Shown one piece after another: positions 34,045 through 44,246 of a stretch of 64,000 bases of DNA (positions within the stretch are counted from its first letter, which is position 1; each line of letters opens with the position of its first letter). The DNA lies in contig NC_056765.1 of the NCBI RefSeq assembly GCF_018687715.1, positions 31,952,254 through 32,016,253 of the forward strand, in the 5' to 3' direction. A program made the translations under genes and the position numbers. Under the pieces are notes generated by a model. That model saw nothing but the letters and a program-made list of their open reading frames with translations. It was not told the origin of the DNA and searched no databases. This stretch comes from Carya illinoinensis. Taxonomy: Eukaryota; Streptophyta; Magnoliopsida; Fagales; Juglandaceae.

Positions 34045-34870
34045 CGAATATCTATATTCTACTTATGACAATTATAATTTTTAAAATGTTTACATTGTTT
34101 GGTTTTGGTTCGATAGCTCAAGTGTTGCTAGAGGGAAAATAGTAAAGTATGAATTAAAGAGTTTTGATTTCTCTAATAAGCAACGATAAATATTCTATCA
34201 ATTCAAGTCTCGTCAATATTCATTGATCTATCAATTTAGAGGTACGAATCAACAATTATACAAGAAATCAGTGGTACTATATCTATTGACTCTTGAGTTA
34301 AATTCTAGATTCTCACTGTCATGATTACCAGAAACTTGTTACAATAAACTCCCGTGTAAAGAAAATGATCAACTTATTGGCTATATATGGAATCATACGA
34401 TGTTCGCTTTGTAGGAATTGATCATGGGATGGGTGGTACTGGTAAGACAACGTTGGCCGAAATAATTTATGATCAAGCTTCTTATCAGTTTGAAGGAGGC
34501 AATATTATTTCTTGTATTAGAGAAGAATCTAAAGCTTGTAGTTTAGCTTCTTTACAAAAACTTCTTTCTATGATCATGCAAGAAGAAATACATATATATG
34601 GGATCATCGCGAGGGAATTAAGGTGATCATAAGGAGCATGCTGCGTATATAATAAAAACGTTTTTATCGTCCTTGATGATGTAGATGGTGAAAAAGAACT
34701 AATGGCATTATCAGGGAGTCTTGATTGGTTTGGTCTAGGGACTAGGGTGAATATATATCATAACTTGCAGAGATAGTTATTTGTTGAGAACAAATGAAGT
34801 GAATGATATTTATAAGGTTATATCCTTCACTTCTTCTAGAAAATGTAGCCAAGTCAATCAATAGTTTTAC
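34045..34870 (+). pseudogene. TNL NB-ARC remnant (intron 1 end and 5' part of exon 2)
   Basis: The sequence from 34045 matches the end of TNL intron 1, and exon 2 homology starts after the acceptor at 34240-34241. Codons for DVRFVGI, the P-loop GMGGTGKTTLAEIIYD, IISCIREESK and SLQKLLSMIMQEEIHIY follow. A stop after 34626 and small indels then occur. Kinase-2 (VFIVLDDVDG near 34655) and an RNBS-B-like WFGLGTRV near 34725 are still readable. Homology ends near 34830-34870, before GLPL and MHD. It is probably the same lost gene as the exon 1 start at 32325. Confidence 0.85.
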
Positions 34871-36110
34871 CAAATTTATTTAATGTTTGATATTAGGGTT
34901 GAGCAAAAATTCAAAAATTCGATTTTGTTTCCGACTATGCACCGACCCCGGAGTTTTTTTAACTAAAAAAGTCAAAGGTGGCGATGTACCAACTCTGACT
35001 CCGATATTGTACATATTTTATAAAAATATATGTATTTTTTATATATTAATCATATATATTTTATATAACTATAACTCATATAGTTAATTAAATTCAATAA
35101 TATACTAGTGTGAACAAATTATTATAAAATAATATGCTTATACTATAATATAAATAGACTAAATTCACTAATAATTGTTTAGTATATATAAACACCCTAC
35201 TATTAACTATTACTTCGTACCATGTAACAGTAGTACTAATGTATAAATAACATATAATACTAATCTATAATAACTAAAGTATTAACATGTACTAGTAATG
35301 TATAATAATCAAGGTATTTGCACAAATTGTGGGACATGGCTGTCCAGATTTTGCTAAGTTTCTGAAATATCACGTCGTGTTTGCTGATTTTGGAAAATCG
35401 GAACCTGTGTTTGCACAAATTGTGGGAAGTGATCCGGGCGTCGGTGAGGGAAGAGAAATGGCCTGGGCGTTCGTGGGGTTGGAAGAGAAGGGGTTTGGGC
35501 ATCCTATGTTTTACGGTACAAGATAAGTCCTCTAAGAGGTCAATGTGGCAGTATTTCATTAGAGGCTATTTTTTGGGCATCCTCGGAATCGCCGATTAGA
35601 AGATTTTGCCTTCCTATTGATATATATTGCTTTTCCACGAAATTATAACTCTTATAACATAGCATAAAACAAAAATATAACAAAAACCAAAAATTGAAAC
35701 AAAATATATATTTCTTCGTACTCTTGAAAGAAGTAGGTGAAAAGAATTTTTGTAACATAATCCTAAAGTATGCATAACGTGGTCTTATCATAAACTGCAT
35801 ACTAGTAAAATTATTTTCTGTAAGAACTAATTTTTAATAACATGCATGGTATATATATAGATGAAAGATAGGACAAATTTTGGAAAAAGAATTATTAAGT
35901 ATTCTGAAATATACATGATATGGTATTCTTGTACGTACTGTCACAAAATCATTTCAATGAGTAATGAAGGGAAGCTGCCATCCTCTATATATCAAGATAA
36001 TGGCTAGCTCCATTTTATCAATCAGAATATCCAGATGAAATGGCGTGATTATCCTTATGATCTTCTTGGAAGACGGACACACTCTGTATATATATTAAGA
36101 ATAAGGAAAA
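34871..36110. other. AT-rich spacer sharing a 330-bp block with 44.65-45.0 kb
   Basis: From about 34835 (GAAAATGTAGCCAAGTCAATC) to about 35170 the sequence matches 44645-44960, including ACTAAAAA.GTC..AGGTGGCGATGTACC and long AT stretches. Bases 35316-35530 are less AT-rich, with TTTGCACAAATTGTGGGA at 35318 and 35411, and read open for 65 codons. I do not recognise a protein there. The end carries another TNL-upstream block copy (36000-36105). Confidence 0.5.
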
Positions 36111-36111
36111 T

Positions 36112-36318
36112 TCTTCTTGTCATTCTCACACTTCACACACCACACTTATTTTAATTTTTTTTTTATTTTTTCTATAATAAATATGTAGTGTGTGGATGAT
36201 AAATAAAATAATTCAATTATTTTAATAAGAATAAAATGAAATAAAAAATAAAAAAAATAATATTTTAATATATAAAGTGTGTGGTATAGGATGATGTGTA
36301 GCATTCCTCAAAGAATAA
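36112..36318. mobile_element. MITE-like inverted repeat (CACACACCACACTT)
   Basis: CTCACACTTCACACACCACACTT on the left pairs with AAGTGTGTGGTATAGGATGATGTGTAG on the right around an AT core. Related ends occur at 45369-45560. Boundaries and target duplication are uncertain. Confidence 0.5.
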
Positions 36319-37463
36319 TGCTACTATGCCTTCACAATTTGTCCACTCATTTTAACTGTTCATATATTGATTTTTTTATTTTTTAAAGTGAGTACTATTA
36401 GTATATTGGTATTTTTTTTAAATGTACCTCTAAACATGTTTAAAAAATGTTTGAAATAAAAAGTAAAAAAAAAAAGATCCCACTAGTTTAGTCCGGACTG
36501 GTCCAGTTTACCAATTCATTAGATTTTTTTTTACACCCCTAACACTTTCATTATCCTCCTTTGAGAATGAGAAGCGAAGCTACGTAAACCTTGGTGTGCA
36601 AATTCATTGGCCCTACGCGTTTTAAATTTCTTTGTTTTTGCATGCATTATTAATGTTGATGACAATGAAAGGAGAAAGCTGACCAACGTCGACTTTTGAG
36701 TAGACCGCGTGCTATGTCGATGCATGATGTTTCAATTCCTATTGCTAATTTTAAGCAAGCAATGATAGAACTCTTGCTTTACGAGGCAAAGTTTTTTGTA
36801 TTCCTAATTAAATTTGTGACAAACTTTAATTTGCCTTTTTATATCTGAAATTTGAGTACTTCATCTTCTTTATTCTCTGCAACACTAATTATTTGATTGT
36901 CAGAAAAATTAGAAAAAAAAAATCAAGTAGTTATTAATTTGCAATATTCATTATATTAAATGAATTTGTTCAATTTTTCTTTAGAAAATGTAGTCAAGTC
37001 AGTCAACAGTTTTATCAAATTAATTTAAGTTTTGCCATCACCTTATTAAGAATAAGACGAGAGAAGTTGCGCAGAACTTTCCTATGCCTTATTCGATTGT
37101 CCAACACGCTTGACGGGTCTAACAATGTACATGATTATTTGTGTTTTAGCTAAAAAGTTAAGTGGGTGCAAACCACCCTGGAAATTACGCACTTGTAATG
37201 GATAGTTGATGCTGCATCTATTTTGAACTTACCATCTCAGGTTGACCGGTATTAGTACTACTTTTATTATTTTATTTTATTTTATTTAATAGTTACATAA
37301 GTGATTATTAATGAAATTGTATATGTTTTTTAATTTTTTCTTAATAATTATGGATGTTAAAAAACATTTAAAAAATAAAAAAAATTAAATACATTATAAA
37401 ATAATAAAAAGATAATGAAAGAATAATAACACTGTCATTATCCTTCTTTGAGTCAAGGAGATC
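36319..37463. repeat. TNL-upstream block copies before the CACTA element
   Basis: GAGAAGCGAAGCTACGTA near 36568, AAGGAGAAAGCTGACCAACG near 36669, TTGATTGTCCAACACGCTTG near 37093 and AGTTGATGCTGCATCT near 37204 are copies of segments seen at 28.2-29.0, 44.2-46.9 and 56.8-57.2 kb. No coding sequence. Confidence 0.6.
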
Positions 37464-37639
37464 CACTACAACAAAAAACATTTTTTGGGACGAAAATTTT
37501 CGTCCCAAAATATATAGATTTCGTTCCGAAAGATTTTTTGGGACGAAAAAATTTTGTCCCAAGGTCGTCCCAACATCACTGTCCCAGAAGATATATTGGG
37601 ACAAAAATCACAATTTCGTCCCAAAATATATCTTTTGGA

Positions 37640-38030
37640 ACGATTTTGAAATTAACCGTTCGATACCGTTCGAACGATGGATTTTTTTGTCACGGTTAAA
37701 ATTCGTTCCAGAATAGCGTTCGAATGCTTCTCATATACTGTTCGAACGTTAACGTTTCTTTTGAACGGTTATCAAGATACGTTCAAACGATCAATAGAAA
37801 TACGTTCGAACGTTAAATGAGACGATCGAACGGTATAAGAGATCGAACGGTGATGATCAACATTCGAACGATATGGTAATGTCATGCGTTTGAACGTTTT
37901 TTTGAGTAGCTGGTATCGTTCGAACGGTTTGCGCATTGATGTTTGAACGGTACATTATCGTTTGAACGGCATGCCCATTAATGTTCGAACGTGGCTCGGT
38001 CGTTCGAACAGATATTATTTTTATTAATAT
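37640..38030. repeat. Left subterminal array of CGTTCGAACGGT motifs
   Basis: At least ten exact or one-mismatch copies of the palindrome-like CGTTCGAACG occur in both orientations between about 37650 and 38010. In En/Spm such subterminal repeats bind TNPA. Here they are expected to bind the TNPA-like product encoded at 38202-39707, by analogy. Confidence 0.8.
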
Positions 38031-38201
38031 CAATAATTATAAAAAAACTAAATAGACATCCATATTATTTGAAAAACATAAATTAGGAACTGTTTAATTA
38101 CTCACAAAAGTTTTATAATAAGTGCGAAGAAATAAACAACCATAAAACTAACATTGTTCATACATAATTAGATAATGTCATAAGCTAGACGTAAAAAACC
38201 A

Positions 38202-39707
38202 TCAGTTGGTTGGAGGCTTGTACTGTTGCATAAGCTGTTGCATTTGGAGTTGCATATCTCTCCTGAACTCTACTTGTTCTTCTTCATGTTGTTTGAGGCG
38301 CATCTCCATGTCTCATTGTCTCGCCAATTGAGCCTCTAACTCTTGTTGTTTTGCAACCAATTCTTCAATTCTACGATTCGCATTCTCTTGAGCTATAGAG
38401 GCAGACCCGGAAGAAGAGGAAGAGGGAGAAGGTTTTACATAGCGACCCAAACCCCTCAAATATCCTGAACGTTCACCCAGAACTTGTGTAAAAATCTCAA
38501 CATCTATATTTGAAGAATTTTGATCTGACACAGATTCAGCATGCAGGGCAACCATTTTATCCTACACATAAGATAAAGAGTTAATATCATCATAAATATT
38601 CAAATATATTTATTTAAAACAAATTATAATACTTACATAATTTTCACGGGCATCAGGATGACTCCACTCTCCATTACGATTAGTATGTGATGCAGCATAT
38701 AATTTTGTCAGATCATAATTGGCATCTGAATCTTGCTATAATAAAGATTTGTTAAGATATAAAGTCATTATGATTTATATATTCAGTTAACTATATACAA
38801 ATGAAAGAATAGCAATACCAATTTTTTAGAGAGGCGGTGGAAAGATCTTGAGCCTGCATGATGAGTAATCTTCAATTTTGATCTATTTGTTTTGTTTATA
38901 GAACTTCGCTCCTACATAAGAATTGAAAATATTAGAAAGCGAAATTAAAAATAGGACTAAAATAATTAAATTAATTATACCTTATATGATGGATCCTCAA
39001 ACATGTCACAAAGTTTTTCCCAATCAGAAGGTTGCACATCTTGAAAAGGATGTTGGCGTGCTTCTTCACTATTCTCAAACTTATTATAATGCTCATGACA
39101 CCTCGCCTTATACTTGCGGAATGCATTACTCATAAGCTCTTCCACAATTTTACGCTCCTCTCTCCGACCAAAATTTAATTCGAAATCATCCTTACAGAAA
39201 AAAGTTTGGACAAAAATATTATCATTTATAATATTCTAACTTTAAAGTAAAATAAAATTATAAGTCCAATTAAATTTCATTTATTAAACATTACCAAACA
39301 ACGCTTCTTGATAAGGTCCTTAACATCTTGGGGGACTTTCTTCCATGAACTTGTTGCCAAAGGTGCATAAGTTCGTGTAAGAGCACCCACATGCGATGCA
39401 AGCCAAGCTGCTAGTTGTCCTTCACCTCCGGTATGTTCATCAAGAATGTTAACTTTGATCTTACCCACCTTACGATATTTTTCCAACGTCACGCCTCTCG
39501 TAGTGCCTCGACCTTGACGAGATTGTACTGTGAAGTCATCATGATATATAACATTATAATCAATTTTCTATTATAATCTTAATTAATAACTTTTATGACT
39601 ATTAGAATTTTACCTTGTTCTGTAGAGCCAATCTCTAATGGTGAGTCTGAAGGAGAGCTAGGAACAGGTGGAGATGGGTTGCGCACTTCCTTTCTCTTCG
39701 GAGGCAT
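38202..39707 (-). pseudogene. TNPA-like protein of the CACTA element, six exons, one late stop
   Basis: Six minus-strand exons with GT-AG borders keep one frame: 39614-39707, 39295-39527, 38981-39190, 38819-38911, 38637-38735 and 38202-38561. The ATG (MPPKRKEVRNPSPPVPS) lies at 39707. Exon 2 carries the plant En/Spm Ptta-type signature (SSWKKVPQDVKDLIKKRCL). Exon 3 has a charged helix (KYKARCHEHYNKF) and DWEKLCDMFEDPSYK. The last exon has EIFTQVLGERSGYLRGLGRY, typical of the family, then a Gln/Glu-rich coiled coil. A TGA at 38313-38315 cuts the coiled coil 37 codons before the next stop (TGA at 38202-38204). Total 362 codons. The family binds subterminal repeats. Exons were joined by eye; the match of phase at all five introns supports them. 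Losing only the tail may or may not destroy function. Confidence 0.75.
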
Positions 39708-39781
39708 AATTTCAAAAAACTGATACAATATTCATTAAGTAAAATAGTGCTCATCATCACGTAATGTAAAAATATAATTCG

Positions 39782-41986
39782 TCAATCACTATCTGTATTA
39801 GTATCATTTGACAATTCAGTCTCATCTTCTGTAGATACTTCAGATGAATCAACACTTTGCTCAAGTGTCGCATCAACAATTTCAGCCTCAATATCTTCTC
39901 TATTCAATGGAATCATCTCATACTGGCTCAAATCCACAAACAAATTAAAGACGGGCTGACTCTCTTGGTATGCTTCTTGAGTAGAGGCATCATCTTCTTA
40001 TTCATCTCGCCCTTCTGCCTGAGGGATAACATCATATATATTTCTTGGATCATATTTTTGTACTACTCGTCATTGAGTTCCTAACTTCGGGTCATCTAAG
40101 TAGAATACTTGAGATGCTTGAGAAGCTAAAATAAATGGATCATTCTCGTACCATTTTCTTGATGTATTAATACTCAAGAAATATTCATCATCACGGACTC
40201 CAGTTCGAGGATTGCTTAAATCCCACCAATCACACTTAAACAGATACACTGCAAGCTCCCCCAAAAATTTCATTCCAATTATATCAACAATCACTCCATA
40301 GAAATCAATATTTTCTCCATCATGACTTCCCTCAACTAGGACACCACTATTTTGTGTTTTCCTATAATGTTCTCGATCTATTGTGTGATACCTACTACCA
40401 CGAGAAATACATGCAGAATATCTTGTAGCCCGTCTCGATAGGCCACGCGCTAATGCATACAATTCATCTGATATATCTTTTGGATTATTGGCATGCATTT
40501 GTACAACCTACATATTAAATAAAACTTCTATTATATCAATAAAAAAAACAATCAATATTTTCTATTTGTATTGAATGAAGTGTAGCATATGTAATGTCAT
40601 TTCCCGTTCCATTCGATCCAAAGCTTCTACATTTAATGTCCGTGCACATAAGTCTTTGAAAAATAAACCCAACTCAGTCAAAGCCACGCGCACGTCTCTA
40701 GTCAAGTACCCACGTATACCAATAGGTAAGATACGCTGCAAAAGGACATGACAATCATGACTTTTTAACCCAGTTATTTTCCAGTCATTTGTTCGCACAC
40801 ACCTTGTCAAATTCGAGGCATAACCATCCGGTAATTTAATTTTCATTATCCACTCACAAAAAGTAGCCCTTTCATTCCTTGACAATGTATACCACCCAAT
40901 TGGCATGTAAACGGACGAACCATTTTCTTGCAACTGCATTTCCGGTCTTATTCCCAACCGCTTCAAATCCTTCCTTGAGTTTAATGTATCCTTCGTTTTT
41001 CCTTCAGTTGACATCAATGTTCCCAATACGGATTCGCATATATTTTTTTCAATATGCATAACATCAAGACTGTGCCGTAATTTTAACTTTGACCAGTATG
41101 GAAGATCAAAAAATATACTCTTCTTAGTCCAATTCAACTCAGATGTAGCTCGTTTTCTCTTTCGTTGTTTTTTACCAAATTCATTACAACCAACATCTAC
41201 AAATTGTGCAAGTAAATCTTCACCTTCAGACAAATATGGTGGAGGTTGGCCCCATTCAACAGTACCATCAAACATTTGTGAATTTCCCCGCCATCTATGA
41301 TCACCAGGTAGAAATCGACGATGACCCATGAAACATAATTTTCTCCCGTAAGTGAGCCATTCAGATTTAGTATGTTTGTTACAAGTTGGACATGCTATTT
41401 TCCCCTTAGTACTCCAACCTGACAAGTTTCCATATGCTGGAAAATCATTTATTGTCCATAAAACGGCAGCATGCATCTTGAACGACTTGCCTGTTGATGA
41501 ATCAAATGTGACAACCCCATTCTCCCACAAATCTTTCAATTCTGCAATCAATGGCTGTAAGTGTATGTCTATATCATTTCCCGGTGATCTCGGACCTGGA
41601 ATGAGCAAACTCATCATGAAATATGGATCTTTCATACACTTCCACGGTGGTAGATTATACGGCATAAGTACGACTGGCCAAGTACTGTGACTAGTACTCA
41701 TGTTCCCAAACGGATTAAATCCATCTGTTGCCAACCCAAGTCTCAAATTATGTGGTTCTTCTGCAAACCATGTATGCTCCTTATCAAATTCCTTCCACAC
41801 CTGAGAGTCAGCAGGATGTGATAAAATATCATCGTTTCTAACTCTGGCTGATGAGTGCCATATCATGTCTGCAGCTGTTGCACGTGACATATATAATCGT
41901 TGTAATCTAGGTGTCATTGGAAAGTGGCGTACTACCTTTTGCGGATTGATCTTACAATTCCAAACTGTCCACTCTGGACAATTCAA
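39782..41986 (-). pseudogene. TNPD/TNP2 transposase (Transposase_21 plus DUF4216), truncated and interrupted
   Basis: The 474-codon frame 40562-41986 is the core of a Transposase_21 protein: VVRHFPMTPRLQRLYMSR, LRLGLATDGFNPFGNMS, WPVVLMPYNLPPW, a CPTC motif and HSLDVMHIEKN are all family signatures. The N-terminal part (zf/Transpos_assoc region, roughly 250-300 residues) is missing at 41986. After 40562 the DUF4218 segment expected in the family is lost. A DUF4216-like piece follows from 40498 (KTQNSGVLVEG, FLGELAVYLFKCDWWD, FILASQASQVFYLDDP). It has stops at 40070-40072 and 39998-40000, then an acidic tail to 39782. TNPD-type proteins cut the CACTA ends. This one should be inactive. Confidence 0.85.
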
Positions 41987-42280
41987 AAGTTATCAATCTT
42001 TCAATTAAGGCGGATTGATAACTCTCGAACGGGTCTAAGGCTAATATTGATGAACAAGCAATATAAGATATGCCAATATTTAACATGTATCAAACAAATA
42101 ATTCAACATCATAAATAATTAAGTTTTGTAACAAATCTTAGATGATTTGTAATTTAATTCATTCTCATTTGATTATTTGAATCTTTTAAGTATTTAAGTA
42201 TTATTAAATGTAGATTATAAATAATTAATTTTTAATTACACTCCTGCATTTAAAATGTTAATTATTTTAACACTGCCCAA

Positions 42281-42362
42281 CATAACGTTCAAACGGTGCT
42301 CGTCACCGTTCGATCTAAGGACATACGTTCGAACGGAACACGAATACCGTTCGAACGGATTA
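42281..42362. repeat. Internal cluster of CGTTCGAACGG motifs
   Basis: Four copies (ACGTTCAAACGG, CCGTTCGATC, ACGTTCGAACGG, CCGTTCGAACGG) lie 80-160 bp before the ATG of the plus-strand ORF at 42442. Elsewhere in the element these motifs are confined to the two subterminal zones. Confidence 0.75.
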
Positions 42363-42441
42363 CTTCCAGAAATCACTCGTCTTCAACCTCCGAAAACTCT
42401 AAAATTTACAGTCCATATTACATCAAAAGATAGCAAACTAT

Positions 42442-43659
42442 ATGACGAACTCATATAAGCAAACGAAAACACGTAAGCGACGCAATCTTGGTGAGAGTAG
42501 TAGTGGTCCAGTTCGGGAGAGGACAGTTTCACTGGAGCGACCAGTGAAGATTTCTGATTTCCAGAGTCTTCTCTGGGAGGGTCATTCATTGCCCTCAATA
42601 TTCAGTGATCGTGGTTGGGGACCTATCTTGGATGAACGGGAGGAAGCATGGGAGCCAGTCTCCTACATTGACATTGTTGCTGAGTTCTATAGAGAACTCG
42701 GCAGTACCTGCGCAGATGATTCTGGGGCCTACAGTATCACTGTCCGAGGAGTACCCGTTGTATTTTCACGAGATGGACTTGCTGAGCATCTCGGTATTCC
42801 TAGGCTGCCAGATGCATATCCGAATGTGGTGCCTAGAGAGTCTGATCCTTCCGTTGAGGCGGAGACAGCTGAGGAGGAGGCATCAGTTTATACTGATGAG
42901 GTCGATACCCTTGCTGATCACGAGGTGAGAGATTTGGTTGTCGGTCTAGATGCTCCACCGTATGACGGGACGAAGAGCATCAAACAGGCAGATTTATCTT
43001 CTTTCTTTAAGATATTAAATTTGATAATTGCCAATAACATTGACCCTCGGCAGCACAAGACAGAAGTTGGCATTGATCGGACGACATTTATGATATGGGT
43101 TGCTCGTGGCATTCCTATCGACTTGGTGGGGTATATATTCGATAGGATTCGATCAGAATCTCGGTACATTTCGATGGATATACTACCATTCAGAGTCCTG
43201 ATCACCCGATATCTACTATGTGCTGGTGTTGTGCCAGATGTTGCTGAGCGTAAACGGGAGCCGATGGGACCGATAAACAGCACCACCCTCTCACGCAGCA
43301 CGGGACACTCGAGACTGCGTTTTCGTGCACATGTTCCAGAACCAGTTGATCCTCACAGAGATGCACAGTCCGGAGATCATGGAGTCTCAGCTGCAGTTGC
43401 AGAGACATCTACACGGGCCGAGGCATCAGTCCACAGTGTTACTCGTGAGGAGATGGCTGACATAGTGCGTGCAGCAATCAGCGAGCAGACATCAACAGTG
43501 ATCGATGCAGTGCATATGGAGATCCATTCTGCTGTGTCTGAGCTTCGTACAGAGTTTGCTGCCATGTCTGCGACTCAGGTCACCATCAGTACTCGACTGA
43601 CACAAATAGAGGAACGTATAGCTGCAGTTGAGGAAGTGTGCAAAGACTTGGGGTCTTAA
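42442..43659 (+). CDS. 405-codon ORF resembling the putative plant transposon protein domain, antisense inside the CACTA element
   Basis: An uninterrupted frame opens at ATG 42442 (42442-43659). Residues about 35-110 (GWGPILDE, VAEFYRELG, ITVRGVPVVFSRDGLAEHLGIP) and 180-270 (FFKILNLIIANNIDPRQHK, RTTFMIWVARGIPIDLVGYI, LITRYLLCAGV) have the layout of the putative plant transposon protein family (Transposase_32-like) found in Athila-type ORFs. The C-terminal third is Ser/Thr-rich. It ends in a predicted coiled coil of about 80 residues (EEMADIVRAAI to EERIAAVEEVCKDLG). It is not a usual CACTA gene and is read opposite to TNPA and TNPD, where the TNPD N-terminus is missing. Base composition is higher in GC than its surroundings. 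The absence of stops suggests recent capture or constraint. Function unknown; the domain call is from memory of the family. Confidence 0.6.
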   Translation: MTNSYKQTKTRKRRNLGESSSGPVRERTVSLERPVKISDFQSLLWEGHSLPSIFSDRGWGPILDEREEAWEPVSYIDIVAEFYRELGSTCADDSGAYSITVRGVPVVFSRDGLAEHLGIPRLPDAYPNVVPRESDPSVEAETAEEEASVYTDEVDTLADHEVRDLVVGLDAPPYDGTKSIKQADLSSFFKILNLIIANNIDPRQHKTEVGIDRTTFMIWVARGIPIDLVGYIFDRIRSESRYISMDILPFRVLITRYLLCAGVVPDVAERKREPMGPINSTTLSRSTGHSRLRFRAHVPEPVDPHRDAQSGDHGVSAAVAETSTRAEASVHSVTREEMADIVRAAISEQTSTVIDAVHMEIHSAVSELRTEFAAMSATQVTISTRLTQIEERIAAVEEVCKDLGS

Positions 43660-43869
43660 TTACTTTATGATATATTTTATTTATTTATTTCCTGTTTTTT
43701 GTATGGACAATATTTTGTGTTTTGTAAATTCAGTATTTAAGTTATATGAAATAGTATTGTTTTATATTTTCTAAACTAATTCTTAATTTAGATTATTCAT
43801 ATTATTTAATTAACCAATTTTTTATAATTACTAGTTAATCTAAATATAATTTGGCAAAAAACTTAAAAA

Positions 43870-44246
43870 ATTAAAACCCTGTCACCGTTCGACCGATTCA
43901 AATAACGTTTGAACGGTGAATATGCATCATTCGAACAGTTAATATTAACCGTTCGAACGGTTTATCTATTTCCCTCCAAAATAATTTTGCCTATCGTGCC
44001 AATATTACGTTCAAACGGTAAAAATTAAACGTTCGAAGGGTTAATCTCTAACGGTCGAACGGTTAACTTATTTGGGACAAAAATTTTCGTCCCTAAGAAT
44101 ACCGTTCGAATGCGTTCGAACGGTCTGGCATAACCATCGTCATTTTGGAACGAAATTCAAATTTCGTTCCAAAATCCCACTTTTTGGGACGATTTCCAAT
44201 TCGTCCCAAAGTAATTTCATCCCAAAAAATGTTTTTTGTTGTAGTG
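43870..44246. repeat. Right subterminal array and terminal inverted repeat of the CACTA element
   Basis: About nine CGTTCGAACGG-type motifs lie at 43885-44130. They are followed by TTTGGGACGAAA-type inverted units (for example TGGAACGAAATT...AATTTCGTTCCA) and the terminal repeat ending TTGTTGTAGTG. Being upstream of the minus-strand genes, this is the element's 5' end. Confidence 0.85.

Larger units (their letters stand above)
37464..44246 (-). mobile_element. CACTA (En/Spm-like) DNA transposon, 6.78 kb
   Basis: The ends are CACTACAACAAAAAACATTT (37464) and its inverted copy AAATGTTTTTTGTTGTAGTG (to 44246). The TIR extends through TTGGGACGAAA motifs. Inside are a TNPA-like gene and a TNPD-like transposase on the minus strand, plus an oppositely oriented 405-codon ORF. 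GTTCGAACG-type subterminal repeats lie near both ends. The right flank reads AGA; the left flank reads AGATC, so an AGA duplication with two extra bases is possible but not proven. The element is inserted in a TNL-upstream block (GGAGAAGCGAAG). Transposase genes carry stops and a deletion, so it is probably not autonomous. Confidence 0.92.

Noticed and set aside
35329..35599. Possible captured gene fragment
   Set aside because: Open for 65 codons with normal-looking residues, but no domain or relative could be named and a 92-bp internal direct repeat suggests non-coding origin.
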